Shown in pieces: positions 23,741-35,566 of a DNA stretch of 64,000 nucleotides (position 1 is the stretch's first letter; each line of letters starts with the position of its first letter). Both the position numbers and the translations under genes were made by a program. Source of the stretch: Voacanga thouarsii (lineage: Eukaryota; Streptophyta; Magnoliopsida; Gentianales; Apocynaceae); assembly GCA_026120185.1 (NCBI GenBank), contig JANUWF010002120.1, forward strand, positions 620,001-684,000. The letters are read 5' to 3'. The notes below the pieces were generated by a model that worked only from the letters and a program-made list of their open reading frames with translations, ran no database searches and was not told where the DNA came from.

Positions 23741-25074
23741 ATTGTAAAACACTAACTAGATCTATGGTTCTTAGAGTTAAAATTCACCAGTGATTATGTG
23801 TTCAACCTCATAGAAATCATCATTGCAAAAAATTATTGCAAGATTCATTATTCATTAAACTAGACTTTTACTTTTATTTTTCCATTCTTTATATTTTGTC
23901 ATCATTATATTTCTTTTTTCTTTTTTGGGTTTCCTAATTTTCTTTCACATTTATTTTTTAAATTATTGTAATTATAATTCCTTCTTTTCTTAATAGTAGC
24001 TTATAAAGGTTTCTGATATATAATTTTTTGTATAATATTCTTTAAGATTTGGGAGACATCATTACAAAAATACACATATTATTATCATTAAAAAAAAGTA
24101 TTATTTGAGGTTTTAAATGTAACATATCAAAATGTTTTACCTAAATATATTTTTTTTTCATTCCCATGGACATTTATTAACTTCTCATATAACATGTAAC
24201 AAACATAATATTTTAAGATAAACTTTTCTTAAGAGCTTTAGCACAACATTTATTTATTTATTATTATTATTTTTAGAAGTCCAAAGTGTAGAGGGTCCAT
24301 TTTACATAAATCACTTCATATTATATTTAACAAATATTTGGAAAATTTTAATATAAAAATATCTATATATATCTTTGAATTTATGTTTCTATATTTTGGA
24401 ACGGGAAAAGAGCCAAGGAAGGGGGGCTGGGGGGACGGGACCATTTTTAATAAAATTAAAACATCATTCTATGCCTAAGAAATATTTCGCTTCTTTAGAG
24501 GTTTTTCGTATAAATTATTTAAATATTTATTTTGTGCTATTTTTATAAGAGGGACAACTCCGGTAGAGGCGAGCGGAGTTCCGCATTAAGTATAATAAGT
24601 ATAATTATTTTTTCTTGAGAGAAATTTTTTTAAATTATTATTTTATAGTTTCGAAGAGAAGGTAGACGATGCGACTGCGACATTGGACATCGAAATCTAT
24701 AGGTAATATTTGCCCGTTTTGCTGTTTGCCTTGTTTAAACTCACTTTTGAGTTCCAAATGTTGTTTCTTTGGATGTTTGGCATTTAAAATGGTTTGAGAA
24801 TTCCAAAACATTAAATTCCAACAATAGCCATTGAATGTTAATTAGATTTATAGTAATTCTTTTTTCCTTTCGAATTGCCTTCGAATTATAAATATAATTC
24901 AATAATTGCCTTTGCACTTCTTTTCGCCTAATATTTTATGAATGAATAATAGATTATTTCTTGAAAAATGATAATTATCCATTCATCATTTGAATGAGTT
25001 AAAAGGAAGGAAAGCAAGTAGTTACAAGAGAAAGATAAAGAGGCGTGAAGCAAACTTATTCAAATGTTGAATAA
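23741..25074. other. AT-rich intergenic stretch, nothing recognised
   Basis: No open frame of note and no repeat termini. One short G-rich patch at about 24413-24440 is the only departure from uniformly AT-rich composition. Confidence 0.5.
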
Positions 25075-25463
25075 GGGCATGCTTGATAATTGAGTTATGT
25101 ATTTAAAATTAATTAATTAAGTATATTATTTTATTAAATATATTTGATAACGGATCATATTACGTATTTAATTAATTAAGTGAATTTCATAATAAATTTT
25201 TATTATCACTTAATTGATTAATATGTATTGAAATCCTTTTATAAATTTTAAGTGAAATGAAAGCATTTAAATCTAAACTGTGAATATATTAAATACTTAT
25301 TAAATTTTTAATATTTTATATTTATTTTAAATTGTAATACAATATAATATAAAAATGATGTATAATTAGTTCACACTTTATATTGTAAAATTTAATTTTT
25401 AAACTTTAATTTTAAGAATTAAGTATTTAAACATTTAAATTGAAATTTTATCAAACGAGTCTT
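25075..25463. mobile_element. Possible AT-rich MITE
   Basis: Left end GGGCATGCTTGATAATTGAG and the reverse complement of the right end, AAGACTCGTTTGATAAAATT, resemble each other. They recall the 'GGGCxTGTTTGATAA' ends of plant MITEs. The interior of about 390 bp is almost purely AT and contains many 'TTAATTAA'-type phrases. No clear target duplication was found, so superfamily and exact ends are uncertain. Confidence 0.35.
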
Positions 25464-25957
25464 AAATTATTGATTACATAATAGTCTGTGCATAAAATGA
25501 AGCCATATACGATTGGGACAAAAATGCCCTATAAATAGTTTAAACGAAAGTTATAACATACTTCCATTTGGAGTTGATATAAAAATTGATAAAAAGGGTA
25601 ATAATTAAGTTATTTTTATAATGTGAGGGTAAAAACCAAAGTTTTTAAAGTTTGAGAACAAAATTTGAATTTTAGAGAAGTTTAATAGTTACTGACATTC
25701 ATTTAACCTACTTCAATTAATGGCCAAAAGTGGCAATAGACGAGCAGATAATATTTAGTTTCGATTGTTCGAGAATAAAGATCAATCACTTAATAATTAA
25801 AAATTTAAGGACAAAAATCAAAACTAGCGAACATTTAAGAGCTACTTGGATCCTTTGCCTCATGCTTTAGTTTTCAAAGTTTACATATTCAATGCATATT
25901 TCGTAGATTGCAAAAAAAAAAAAAAAAAAAAAAGAACATAAAAAATTTTATTATATA

Positions 25958-28937
25958 TTCCCTCCATCCCAAATTTTTAGCCCATTTCTCTTTTACACAT
26001 AGATTAATAAAGTTAGTTAAATGTAGTTATAAAGAAACACATTACTCCATTTATTCCCATGTTAGAATTCCAAGAATTCATATGATAAAGTTAAAGGAAA
26101 AGAATTCACACATTGACCAAGAATCATCTTCGACCAAGAATTTATATATGGTCACACCATTTTCATATGTCTTGAAACAAGAATTTGCATGGTCATAGTT
26201 ACAGTGATTTCTTTGGCAATTTTCAATTTGGAGCTTGGAACCATTACTTTTAAATTTTTTAAAAAGATTTTAAACCATATTGAAAAGTTTAAATTTGGAG
26301 CTTTGTAGTGGAGCTATTACGTTTAAATTTTTAGATTTATCTCTATAAATAAGACACCTATTGTTATAATTAATCACGATAAAAAAGATAAGTACTCCTA
26401 TTGATTTGAATATTCCCCCCAAATGTCCTCTCGTCCAATGATGCCCATACACATTTATCTTTGCCCCCAAGAATTTTGATTAATCTGAATAGTTTTCGAG
26501 AAGTTACAAATTCTCCAGAAAACATAAATGTGAACACAACAGTTTCATAAGATATTCGTCATGGAACCAAGAAGAAAATTTTCACTTTTGATAAAAAAAA
26601 AAAAAGAAAAAAGAAAAAAGAGCAACTATCACAATGCTACTCAAGGAGAGCCAAGAAGGAAAATTACCAAGAAGAGTCATCTCAAAAGTTTCCAATATTT
26701 TTTCAATATGCAGCAAATTAGTATCATGAATTTGGCAGGAAGTTAAGGATTCTAGCTCAAATGGTAAATTACCATATTTGTCTTCAAGGCTTGTTAATAG
26801 GGTTGGTCGGAAAAGAGTTCAAGTAGATTTTGAACAAATGCGAAATATTCCTCTTCGTCGTCGAACAAACATAAGGTCATTATCAAAGGATTTGGATGTG
26901 CCAAAATCAACCCTACATAGAAGAATCAAAGAAGGATATATTCCCCCCCACACAAATTCGATGAAGCTATATTTGTCAGATGACAACAAGAAGGAAAGGT
27001 TGAAGTTTTGTTTGTCAATGATTGATCAAGGTGCAATTGCATCTAGACCTTTGTTTGTTACCATGCATGATTGAATCCATATTGATGAAAAATGGTTTCA
27101 AATGTCTAAAACAGTACAAAAGTATTATTTACTTCTTGATGAAAAAGAACCTTATTGCACATGCAAAAGTAAAAGATTTATCACTAAGATTATGTTTATG
27201 GCTGCTATTGCTCATCCACAATTTAATTCAACCTCTAATATAGTGTTTAATGGGAAAATTGGAATATGACCATTTGTGGTAAAGGAAGCCGCAAAGAGGA
27301 GTAGTAAAAATTATCGTGCAGGGACTTTAGAGACGAAGCCAATTTCGTCAATTATTAAGGACATTATTCGTTCTTGTTTAATTGAAAAAGTGTTGTCTGC
27401 AATAAAAGAAAAGTGGCCTTCTTCCAGTTGTAAGACCATCTTCATCCAACAAGATAATGCGAAGCCACATTTATAGATTAATGATGCAAGTTTCTTGAAG
27501 TTAGAAGAAGAGATGGATTTGACATTCGTTTGTGTTGTCAACCACCAAATATCCCCGATTTGAATGTTTTGGATCTGCGTTTCTTTATAAGTATTGATTC
27601 ACTTCAACATCAAGAGGCTCCAACTACAATTGATGATTTTGTTTTAGCAGTAGAGCATGCTTTTAACATATTACTAGTTGAGGATTTGAACAATGTATTT
27701 TTAACATTGCAATCAAGCATGTTTGAGGTGATAAAAATTCATGGAGGATATTACTATAAGATTCAACATATGAGCAAGGAAAAGCTTATTAGAGAACGAA
27801 CGCTACCAAATTGCATCGAATGTGATTCTCAAGATTTGAATGAGGCAATGGCGACCCTTGAAGAATGATATCGAGATGTTTACCATGATGAAAGTGGCAA
27901 TGGCTGGTTTGGGATTAATTTATTGCACTGAAGGAATACAAACCTAATGCATTCTTAATGGAATGATTTAAACTTTTGCTTAGTGTAGTTTGATTCGCTA
28001 CTTTGCCAAAGAATGTAACTCTACATTTTGCTAGGTTTTTTTCCCCCTTGTTGAGCTTAACATTTTAAACAACTAAAGTTAAAAAAAAAAAAAAATGAGA
28101 GTCCCGTGTCAATGACTTCTTGAGAGTCCAACATATAACCAGCAATAGAAACTAAGAAAACCATACTATTAAACTCATCATTGCAACATCACTAAACAAT
28201 TCTTGCCACAGTGCTATTAAGGTTTTCCTTAATCAAATTGCAGATTGTGTACTTATAATTTTAAACAAAAAAAGATTATGGAAGGTACTTAAAAAAAAAC
28301 CAAAAAGAAAAAAAGTACTCAAGCACATATGATTCTAGTGAGATAAATGCAAAGGAAAATGCAACAATTCTGGTGTTAGATTCCATGAAATGCAACAGAA
28401 AGCCTACTTCTCTTTATTTTCGGCATTTGAGAAGCAACAAGGAAAGTAAATTTTCAGCATCTAAGAAATCAAAAGCTGTTTTTCTTGAGTAGTAGAAAAA
28501 TAATCATCTTTTTTTGGCGCGTCATTTAAATCAAGCAATGGCCTCCCTATATCTTTCATGACATTGGTTGTTTCCTTCACGTCATTTTTATTGTTGATGA
28601 CCCCTTGTGAATCTTTAGAAATGTTTAGTGAATCGTTTCGAAATGTTTAGGAGAAATGGATCCATAGTTTTGAAGATCAAAATGGTGAGGTAGGTGGAGT
28701 ATTTATTGGTACAAGGTAGTTCAGTAGTTTGAATAGGATCTGGATAGTCTATTTTCTTTTTTTTTTTTTTTCTAATTGAACAATGACTGGCCATTAATTG
28801 TTTAGCTTTCCTACAGTCATTAAATATGGGTATAGCAGGGATTTAAAATTTAATTACAAATGTAAAAATAGAAATAGGACCATATTTTGGAACAAATGAA
28901 AATTGAAAACTGGACCAAAAAATTGGGACGGAGGGAG
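25958..28937 (+). mobile_element. Plant mariner-like element with Stowaway-type ends
   Basis: The left end TTCCCTCCATCCCAAATTTT and the reverse complement of the right end CTCCCTCCGTCCCAATTTTT are the hallmark inverted repeats of plant mariner and Stowaway elements. Both are flanked by the TA target duplication (25956-25957 and 28938-28939). At 2980 bp with a transposase gene inside, it is a formerly autonomous member. Arms of the element outside the gene (25960-26560, 27870-28937) hold poly-A tracts and no other gene. Confidence 0.9.
26640..27868 (+). pseudogene. Mariner transposase (DD39D type), decayed
   Basis: A diverged helix-turn-helix part (IWQEVKDSSSNGK, 26719-26763) precedes GRKRVQVDFEQMRNIPLRRR and SKSTLH-like 'VPKSTLHRRIKEG' (about 26800-26940), the N-terminal DNA-binding region. 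The first catalytic Asp lies in IHIDEKWF (about 27078), the second in FIQQDNAKPH (about 27453), and the third in PNIPDLNVLDLRFF (about 27555). That is the spacing class of plant mariners. Stops at about 27072, 27266 and 27474 and a frameshift near 27530 inactivate it. An intact enzyme excises and inserts the element at TA. Confidence 0.9.
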
Positions 28938-28939
28938 TA

Positions 28940-29559
28940 ATTGTTTTGCACTCATCGAATTCTTAACCCTAGATGTAGTGTGGAATGATAGTGGGGGTAC
29001 TATGTATATACATATAATTCAGCATGAGACCTTTTATCAATTAAAGAGTGTTCTATCAAATATCAACTAAGGGAGGCAATTTTTACATATTTATAATAAT
29101 TTTTTGCATCAATTTTTGGTTACAAAGTAAATCATTCCTGTAATACACAAAGGAAATCATTCCAGTAATACCTCATATTTTCTTATATAGTTGTTTGTTA
29201 ATTACATATTTATTTTTACTATGGTCCTTTATTTTTAATTGTCATTATGTGAACATTAAGCGCCATGTGTGTATGTGTGACATTATGGGACGTACATTTT
29301 GTGTGAGAAATATTTATTTAAGTAAGACAATACATCATTTTATTTATAAAAAAATTATTAGAATTTTAGAAAAGTAACTTTTATTTTCTAGAATTTATTT
29401 ATTTATTTTAACTATTTTTGAGGTGATTACTACTTTTAGAAACTATTTGTTTGAAAAATGATTTTATTAATAAGGATTATAATGTGAGTTTTAAGAATTC
29501 TTTTAAAAAAATATTCCACCGTTAAAAGACCATTTTATGTTATTTTAAAAACATGAAAT
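28940..29559. other. AT-rich stretch, nothing recognised
   Basis: No coding frame with a domain. The 60-codon frame at 29195-29377 is AT-driven. No termini seen. Confidence 0.5.
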
Positions 29560-31422
29560 TTACTGATGAAAAATAAAAATTTTGGTCAAAATTAGTATTT
29601 AGTCAACTATTGACCTTGACCATTCTATGACTAAATTAATATACTACTTAAACCCTAAAATTAGATTTTACTCTATCTCCGACACACACTTTCTCCCTCC
29701 CTACTTCTTCATTTTTTTTTTTCAAGCTTCCTGAAATCTGAGCTTAAACCAAAGCTTGTAAATATTTTTCTTGAATTACCCAACATAATTTGAGGTAAGA
29801 AAATCCAATATTTCCCACTCTATAGCAGTTAGGGATATGTCCTAAAACAATTTGTACTTATACTATTGGCATTATGTTTTATGTAATAATATGAGACATT
29901 TCTTTTCATAATTAATGCATTTAGTTTTGTGGTCATCAAATACGTGACTTGATAGTAAAACCCTATAACTTATACAATGACTATTCTTAAATTGTCCCTA
30001 ATCGATTATTATTAGTGGAACAATAATAAATTAAGATTAGTATGTTTGTGTCTTGATGGCTATATTTTACTGGTCATGGATATGTGTAATATCAAGTTAA
30101 AACATAAATAAATGTTAGAGAATATTGTATTGGACATGACACCCATGTGAGAGTACTTCACGGAACATGTCATAAGTACTTTCTAGCTATAATGATAGTA
30201 GAAGTCCTTCGACCTGAATTCATCATGGTTTCCTATTTGATAAATTCTATATTTTGACATTGTCTAAAGTTTTCTTTAATCGGATAATAAATTAGACCAA
30301 GATTAGATATAGAATAAATCAGGAAGAGGAATATGATTGATAGTGAACGAATTTGTCCTTCTCAATTTTGGGAGAGATATCCATGAGTCCCTTGATAAGT
30401 TAGACTGTTAAAATGTATGGCCATGCTCAAATATATCAATTTGAGATATTGATATCATTTGTTTGAACAATCTACTATAAGATCAAGAAATAGTTGATTA
30501 AGTTTAAAAAGGATGACATGCTCCATACCTTATATTTAATCTGGATATCATGTGATAAAAGGACTAAATATAAAGTTATGGTTTGGTTCAAAGAGATCAT
30601 TGATGTTCATTTAACCTGGATAGTTATAATATTTTGCTAGAAACCGCTTATAACTTGTAAGCCATTTAAATGTGATTTGGGCACACTACTAGTGTTAAAT
30701 GAACTTGTAGGCTCACACATTAAGCGAACACGTTAGGTTATGTTTCTGGTAACCAAGTTAGATGTATCTGGAAATATGTCTAGGTTAATTGAACTTAGAA
30801 AAATGACCAGATACAATAAATCTGGAAATATTTTCACATTTGATGTATTTGGAGGATATCCAGAATATAAGAATCTGACTCGGTAAATTAATTAGTAAAA
30901 TTATCTAGATAATGGCAGAATCTTATTATATCAGTTTTAATTTAATATGAATTTAAAATAGAATATGATAAGATATTATGAGAGTTGAACTCCAAGAGGT
31001 TCGGGTAGTTTTAAAAAGAAAACCCTAGCTATCTTCTTAAGTTAGTTCTTTATCAAAACATTCGTGCCTTCAATTTTACCAAAAAAATTAAGTCACTCAA
31101 AACCCTAATTGCAGCATCCTGTGATTGTTTGAGTTGCACGTACACCAGAAAATCGGAAGACAGAGGTCTTGATTATAGTGAATAGAGGTAATTCTGAAAC
31201 TCTTAGATTGATCTTAATCGTTTGGCTTTGGTCCTCGGAAGGGATTCGTGGATATTTTTCGTGTTTAGAAGTCTATGAATCCTAACAATAGCTGCTACCA
31301 TTAAGTCTAAGATTTTGTATTATTTACATGTTGATGTGGTGGTTAAATTTTTAGGGGAACCTTATTTAGTTTAACACATTAAATGATTGTATTGACTAAA
31401 ATTACATTATGTTGCCTTACAT
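29560..31422 (+). mobile_element. Left part of a decayed LTR-like sequence that hosts the Tekay element
   Basis: Excluding the solo LTR at 29827-31287, the stretch has a CT-rich leader (29640-29700) and a splice-donor-like GAGGTAAG (29791-29798), placed as in the other LTRs of the window. It continues across the Tekay insertion at 61017, where the shared palindrome appears at 62823. A clean 5' end was not found. Confidence 0.4.
29827..31287 (+). mobile_element. Solo LTR, 1461 bp, with 5 bp target duplication
   Basis: It begins AGTTAGGGATATGTCCTAAA (first base probably mutated from T) and ends AATCCTAACA. ATAGC flanks it on both sides (29822-29826 and 31288-31292). It has no internal region. 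Its start resembles the LTR family at 41610 (TGTTAG..GTGCCCTAGAGG..AATTACTTGTA), so the two probably belong to one superfamily. Copia is likely but not shown. Confidence 0.8.
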
Positions 31423-31666
31423 TGTGAAACCCCACCTAAAGCCAACCACAGAGTAAGGGGGATGGGATGCATATCATATCATTCGGCATAAAAATATACT
31501 TTTTGAATGATTTTATGTGCTTTAGAATTGTGGTTTATAGGTTAAATGGCTTACTTATACTTGTTGGGTAGGGTGCGTAAAGCGATAATTTTGCTTGAGG
31601 TCAAAATAGGAAGATGGCTTGAGGTTTAGATAAGAAGAATATTTGGGTGAGAAAATAAGAACAACA

Positions 31667-31735
31667 ATTAATGTGGTTAAGTGGTTAGAGCTTTGTGAAT
31701 TAATCTCTAAGGTCTTGAGTTCAAATCCTATCATT
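31667..31735 (+). other. tRNA-like module in the Tekay 5' LTR
   Basis: TGGTTAAGTGG (31674-31684) fits the polymerase III A box and GAGTTCAAATCC (31717-31728) the B box, 45 bases apart as in tRNA genes. ATTAATG before the A box can pair at five of seven positions with CATTTAA after the T-arm-like segment, and a D-stem-like pairing is possible. The anticodon and T stems are poor, so a functional tRNA is not supported. Confidence 0.55.
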
Positions 31736-32606
31736 TAAGTTTTATTCATGATTATCTTACCTATGTTTGAATTTTTGTTTTTCTTACATTCCTTAAAGAT
31801 AGGAATGTTGTCTTAAGGGAGACATGAAGAGAATGTCTTGATCATGTGATCATGTCCTAAAAAGAATTCTAGAGAAATTCTTGTTCCTTTAATTTCTCTA
31901 GCCTTGTCCTAACATATTCATAACTTAAATTATCCATAATCTATTAATCTCTTCTTTTAATTCTAGAAAATTTTGTGATAATTCCTTAGCCTTGAAATTC
32001 AAGAATCAGCCTTGAGGGATAGGGGATTGCCAAAAATAGGGAGAAGAATTAGGATGGGTTCCCAAGAGAAATAAATCACCATAGTTTTACCATCAATGCT
32101 ATCTTCATCTTGTTCATGGCTTGGTAAAGGAAAATCTGGAAAATTTTCCAGAATTTCTGCAAGATTATTTTCGAAACATTAGCCAACATTCTTACCTCAT
32201 TTGTTGCGAGAAAAAAAAAATGCTCATTTCATGTGTGGTTGAAAGCTGAAAATTTTGAGCATTTTTGGACTGCACAACCTTTGCAAAACCAGAGAATTTC
32301 CTGTAGCAATTCGTTGCTTTTAAAACTAGAATTGAAGCCATCTTTTGGTCATCAAATCAGCTGAAACATCCACTATTTTTCTCCAGAAAGAAGGCTGAAA
32401 AACCACCATTAAAAGACCCTCAAACACCCCAGAAAAACAGCTGCAAATTGGGCCAATAAATGCAAAAAATTCTGCACAAAAAATCATCATCATTCGAAGT
32501 ACTCTTGAGCATTGAAAACCAGAAAAATTTGTAGGTTGGTTTCTCAAGGCTAAGGCTGAAAATCCCACCAAAACCTCTGAAAATCAAACCCTGTTCAGCC
32601 ATGGAC

Positions 32607-35566
32607 TGTAATACCCCGCCCAAAACCACCTTTGACTATGCGAAAAAGTCATGCATTGTTTAGCATCTTGCATTTTATGTGGTAGCTAGAATAATTTTAT
32701 TTGCATGATGCATGTGAATTTTTCAGTTGCTCTTTCATTTGAATTAATTGATGTGAAATAGTTGTGTTGTTAAAGACTTGTTTAAGGGAGGTTTGGTCGA
32801 AGACTTGGAAGGATGAGTATTGGGGTGGTAAGAACTTCTTGTAGAAAAATTAGCATTGGAGTTGTTTTGGAATAGCGGGGAGGTTGGTGATTTCCTTTGG
32901 TGACCTGAGTTCGAATCCTACCTTTTGTGAAGTAAGTTTCACTTCTTGAAATTCTTTTCGTTAGACCGTTTCTTATCTTGGCCGAAAAAGAATCTAGCTA
33001 TCCTAGAGAAATTTTAGTATTTTTACTCCAAGGAAATAAGTCTCTATATTTATTTCCTAAATTCAAGGACTTTGATGTGAATAAAGTTCACCTTTAATTT
33101 TCAGCTTGTGTTCCTTAGGATTTTCGAAAAAACCTAGCTAGGAGCCACTTTGAAGAATTTCAAGTGGTATAAAACTCTTCTTGATGAATATTAGAGTTAG
33201 GGAATATATTAGGGAAAAATCTTATTTTACCTCTTCAAGAATTCTAGCCATAATCCTTTTATTTATTTAATTGTTCTAGAGAAATATTTTAACTAAAGTC
33301 TTAGATATTTTCTTTGGGTTTAAACGCCACTTCCATAGGAGTAAGACTCTATATTTAACTCCAATGTTCAAGGATTTTAGCTAAGGATGAAATTTGTTTT
33401 ATTTTCAGCTTTTGTTCCCTTGAATTTTCGAAAACCATAAGCTGGAAATATTCTGGAAATTTTTCCAGATTTTGTTCGCCACCTTGGAGCACCTTTAGCT
33501 CAATCCAAACTCTTCTAGGACTAGAGGAAATCTTATCCAAATCATTGATAAAACTAGATTTTATTTCAATCCAAATTCAACTAGGATTTCTTCCTTTTCC
33601 TAGCTGAATTTCGACAGCTTTGAATCTACATAAGCTGTCCGAAATTCCAGCCATCTTTAGCTACAATCTAACTCTGAAAATCCTAAATCAAAACACCTAG
33701 AACACTCCTTAATAGTTCAACTACCTTAGCTGCACAAAACCAGAATTTCTATCACATAAAAACACTGAAATTCGTCCAGCATATACACAGAAAAATTCAG
33801 ACAGCTTGGTGCAGGATTTTCGGCCAGCTTTGTGTTCCTACTTCAACCGAAATTCTGCACACATCATTCACTGAAAAACCCCAGCGGAACAAGCTATTTT
33901 CAGCACCCAAAACCCTCAATTTTCCTCTGGATATTTTGGTAGAATTATAGCAGCCAAACCAGTCCAAAACTTGCTACACTTGCGCAGAATTTTCACAGCA
34001 CTTGCACAGGATTTTCAGTCATCAAAACTCACTCAAATTCTTCCTTGTTTGGCCCAAAATTCTGAACACATTCAGCTCTTCCTTTGAGCAGTGTTTCGGC
34101 CAGCATAGAGGAGCAAATTGCAGAATTTTTTCCTCCATAAAACTCCCCTAAAATCGGCAGCAAGGAGGCACGCGCACGATGGAAATTTTGCCTTTGTTGT
34201 CTAAGAAACCTAAAGCCATTAGGAGTCTATCTAAACATCATCATCTAACCCTAAACAAATCTTCTCCAACTTTAAATCATAACCACCGTTTACCCTCTCC
34301 ATTCTACACGAAAATTTCAGCAACTTCTCTATGCAAATTTTCGAAAACACAAGAGTTATTCCAAGCAAAAATCGAACACACCTTAAGGTAAGCATAAATC
34401 CTTTCAACCTCTTGATGCCGTTTTCTCTTTCTTCTACCCTTAAATCACGCCCTATAGAGGTTGTTTTCCTTAAACAGTTTTTAGCAAGAAAACTATTCTT
34501 TTACTCTGCCCGAGGCTGATAAGCCCTATGTGTAAAGCTATTGTTAAACTGTGGTTGCTTGGGTTGTAAACGTGGATATTTACTCTTTAAACGGTTTTGT
34601 CAAACTAACAGTTTTTAGCAAGAAAACTATTCTTTTCCTTAAATTTTTAGAAATCTCTTTTAAAGAAAACCACGTTTTGCAAAGCCAAGGTTTGAAAATA
34701 TTTTGAATCAGGAATTGACGGATATGTTCGTTGAGTACTCAATAAGGGTAGGCTAACAATACTAGTCTTGGAGGGCTAGCGTAAGTCTTCTGGTAGGAGG
34801 CCACCTCCAGAAGATGAACTCTGCTTGAAAAGGCGACAGTGTTGGTTGGTCAGGCAAGTCCGAGCTAGCACTATACTTGAAAGGTATTATTTATATTCCC
34901 GGCATGGACACCTGGATGGTTTTGTTGGGTGTAGAGATGGAGGAGTATCTCACCCGGTGAGCTGTACACTCACCTTGATCAGAACGCCCAACGTGTGGTA
35001 ATCTGGTCCGGGCAAGGTGCACAAAGTGTGGTGCCTTGGCCAATTTGTTCTCATGGAGCCCAACGTGTGGTGACATGACTTTTATCCGAGTGGAGGATTT
35101 ATTTTGTACGAAGTGTGACAATGAGAAAAACCCACTCCTTGTGAAAAGAGATTGTTTATGACTTGCCAAATTATTTGTACAAATGTTTTACACTTTGCAT
35201 ACACGAACTATTTAAAAACACCATGTGCATACATAGGACTTACTGAGATTTATTCTCACACTGTTTTACACCATGTTTTCAGGAGATAGATTGTGCTGAG
35301 TCAGTGGGGCATATAATAGTTGAAGCTTTTGCTATTTTCTCTATCCGTTCTAGGAGACATTTATTGCTTATGCTTCTAAACAATATTTTGTTTTATTTCG
35401 TTTTGCTCCAAGTTGAGCCTGATGTAATAAGAATATTTCTTTATTTATCTAAGTTGATCCTTTTGGAGATTGCCTTTATATTTTATACCTCGTTCTAAAG
35501 ACCCCTTGTCCTACGGGACGGGGCGACATCCCCGCCCTTTAGGGTACGTAGTCGTGGGGTGTTACA
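32607..35566 (+). mobile_element. Solo LTR, 2960 bp, Tekay-like, inside the Tekay 5' LTR
   Basis: It runs from TGTAATACCCCGCCC to GGGGTGTTACA with the perfect 5 bp duplication TGGAC on both sides (32602-32606 and 35567-35571). The uninterrupted target is seen in the other Tekay LTR near 48750 (gcctTGGACtgaacacc). It holds a tRNA-like module (32868-32918), the palindrome TTGAGTACTCAA (34731-34742), a splice-donor-like AAGGTAAG (34385-34392), and a 'gggcgacatcc' block shared with the Tekay LTR ends. No gag or pol is present. Confidence 0.93.
32868..32918 (+). other. tRNA-like module in the nested solo LTR
   Basis: TGGAATAGCGG (32868-32878, one mismatch to the A box) is followed 41 bases on by GAGTTCGAATCC, a textbook B box. 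The phrase TTTGGTGACC between them recurs as TCTGGTGACC in the minus-strand module at 4039-4091, so the two share ancestry. Confidence 0.55.

Noticed and set aside
31667..31735. Functional tRNA gene
   Set aside because: A and B boxes fit, but the anticodon and T stems do not pair well and the copy lies within a repeated LTR.
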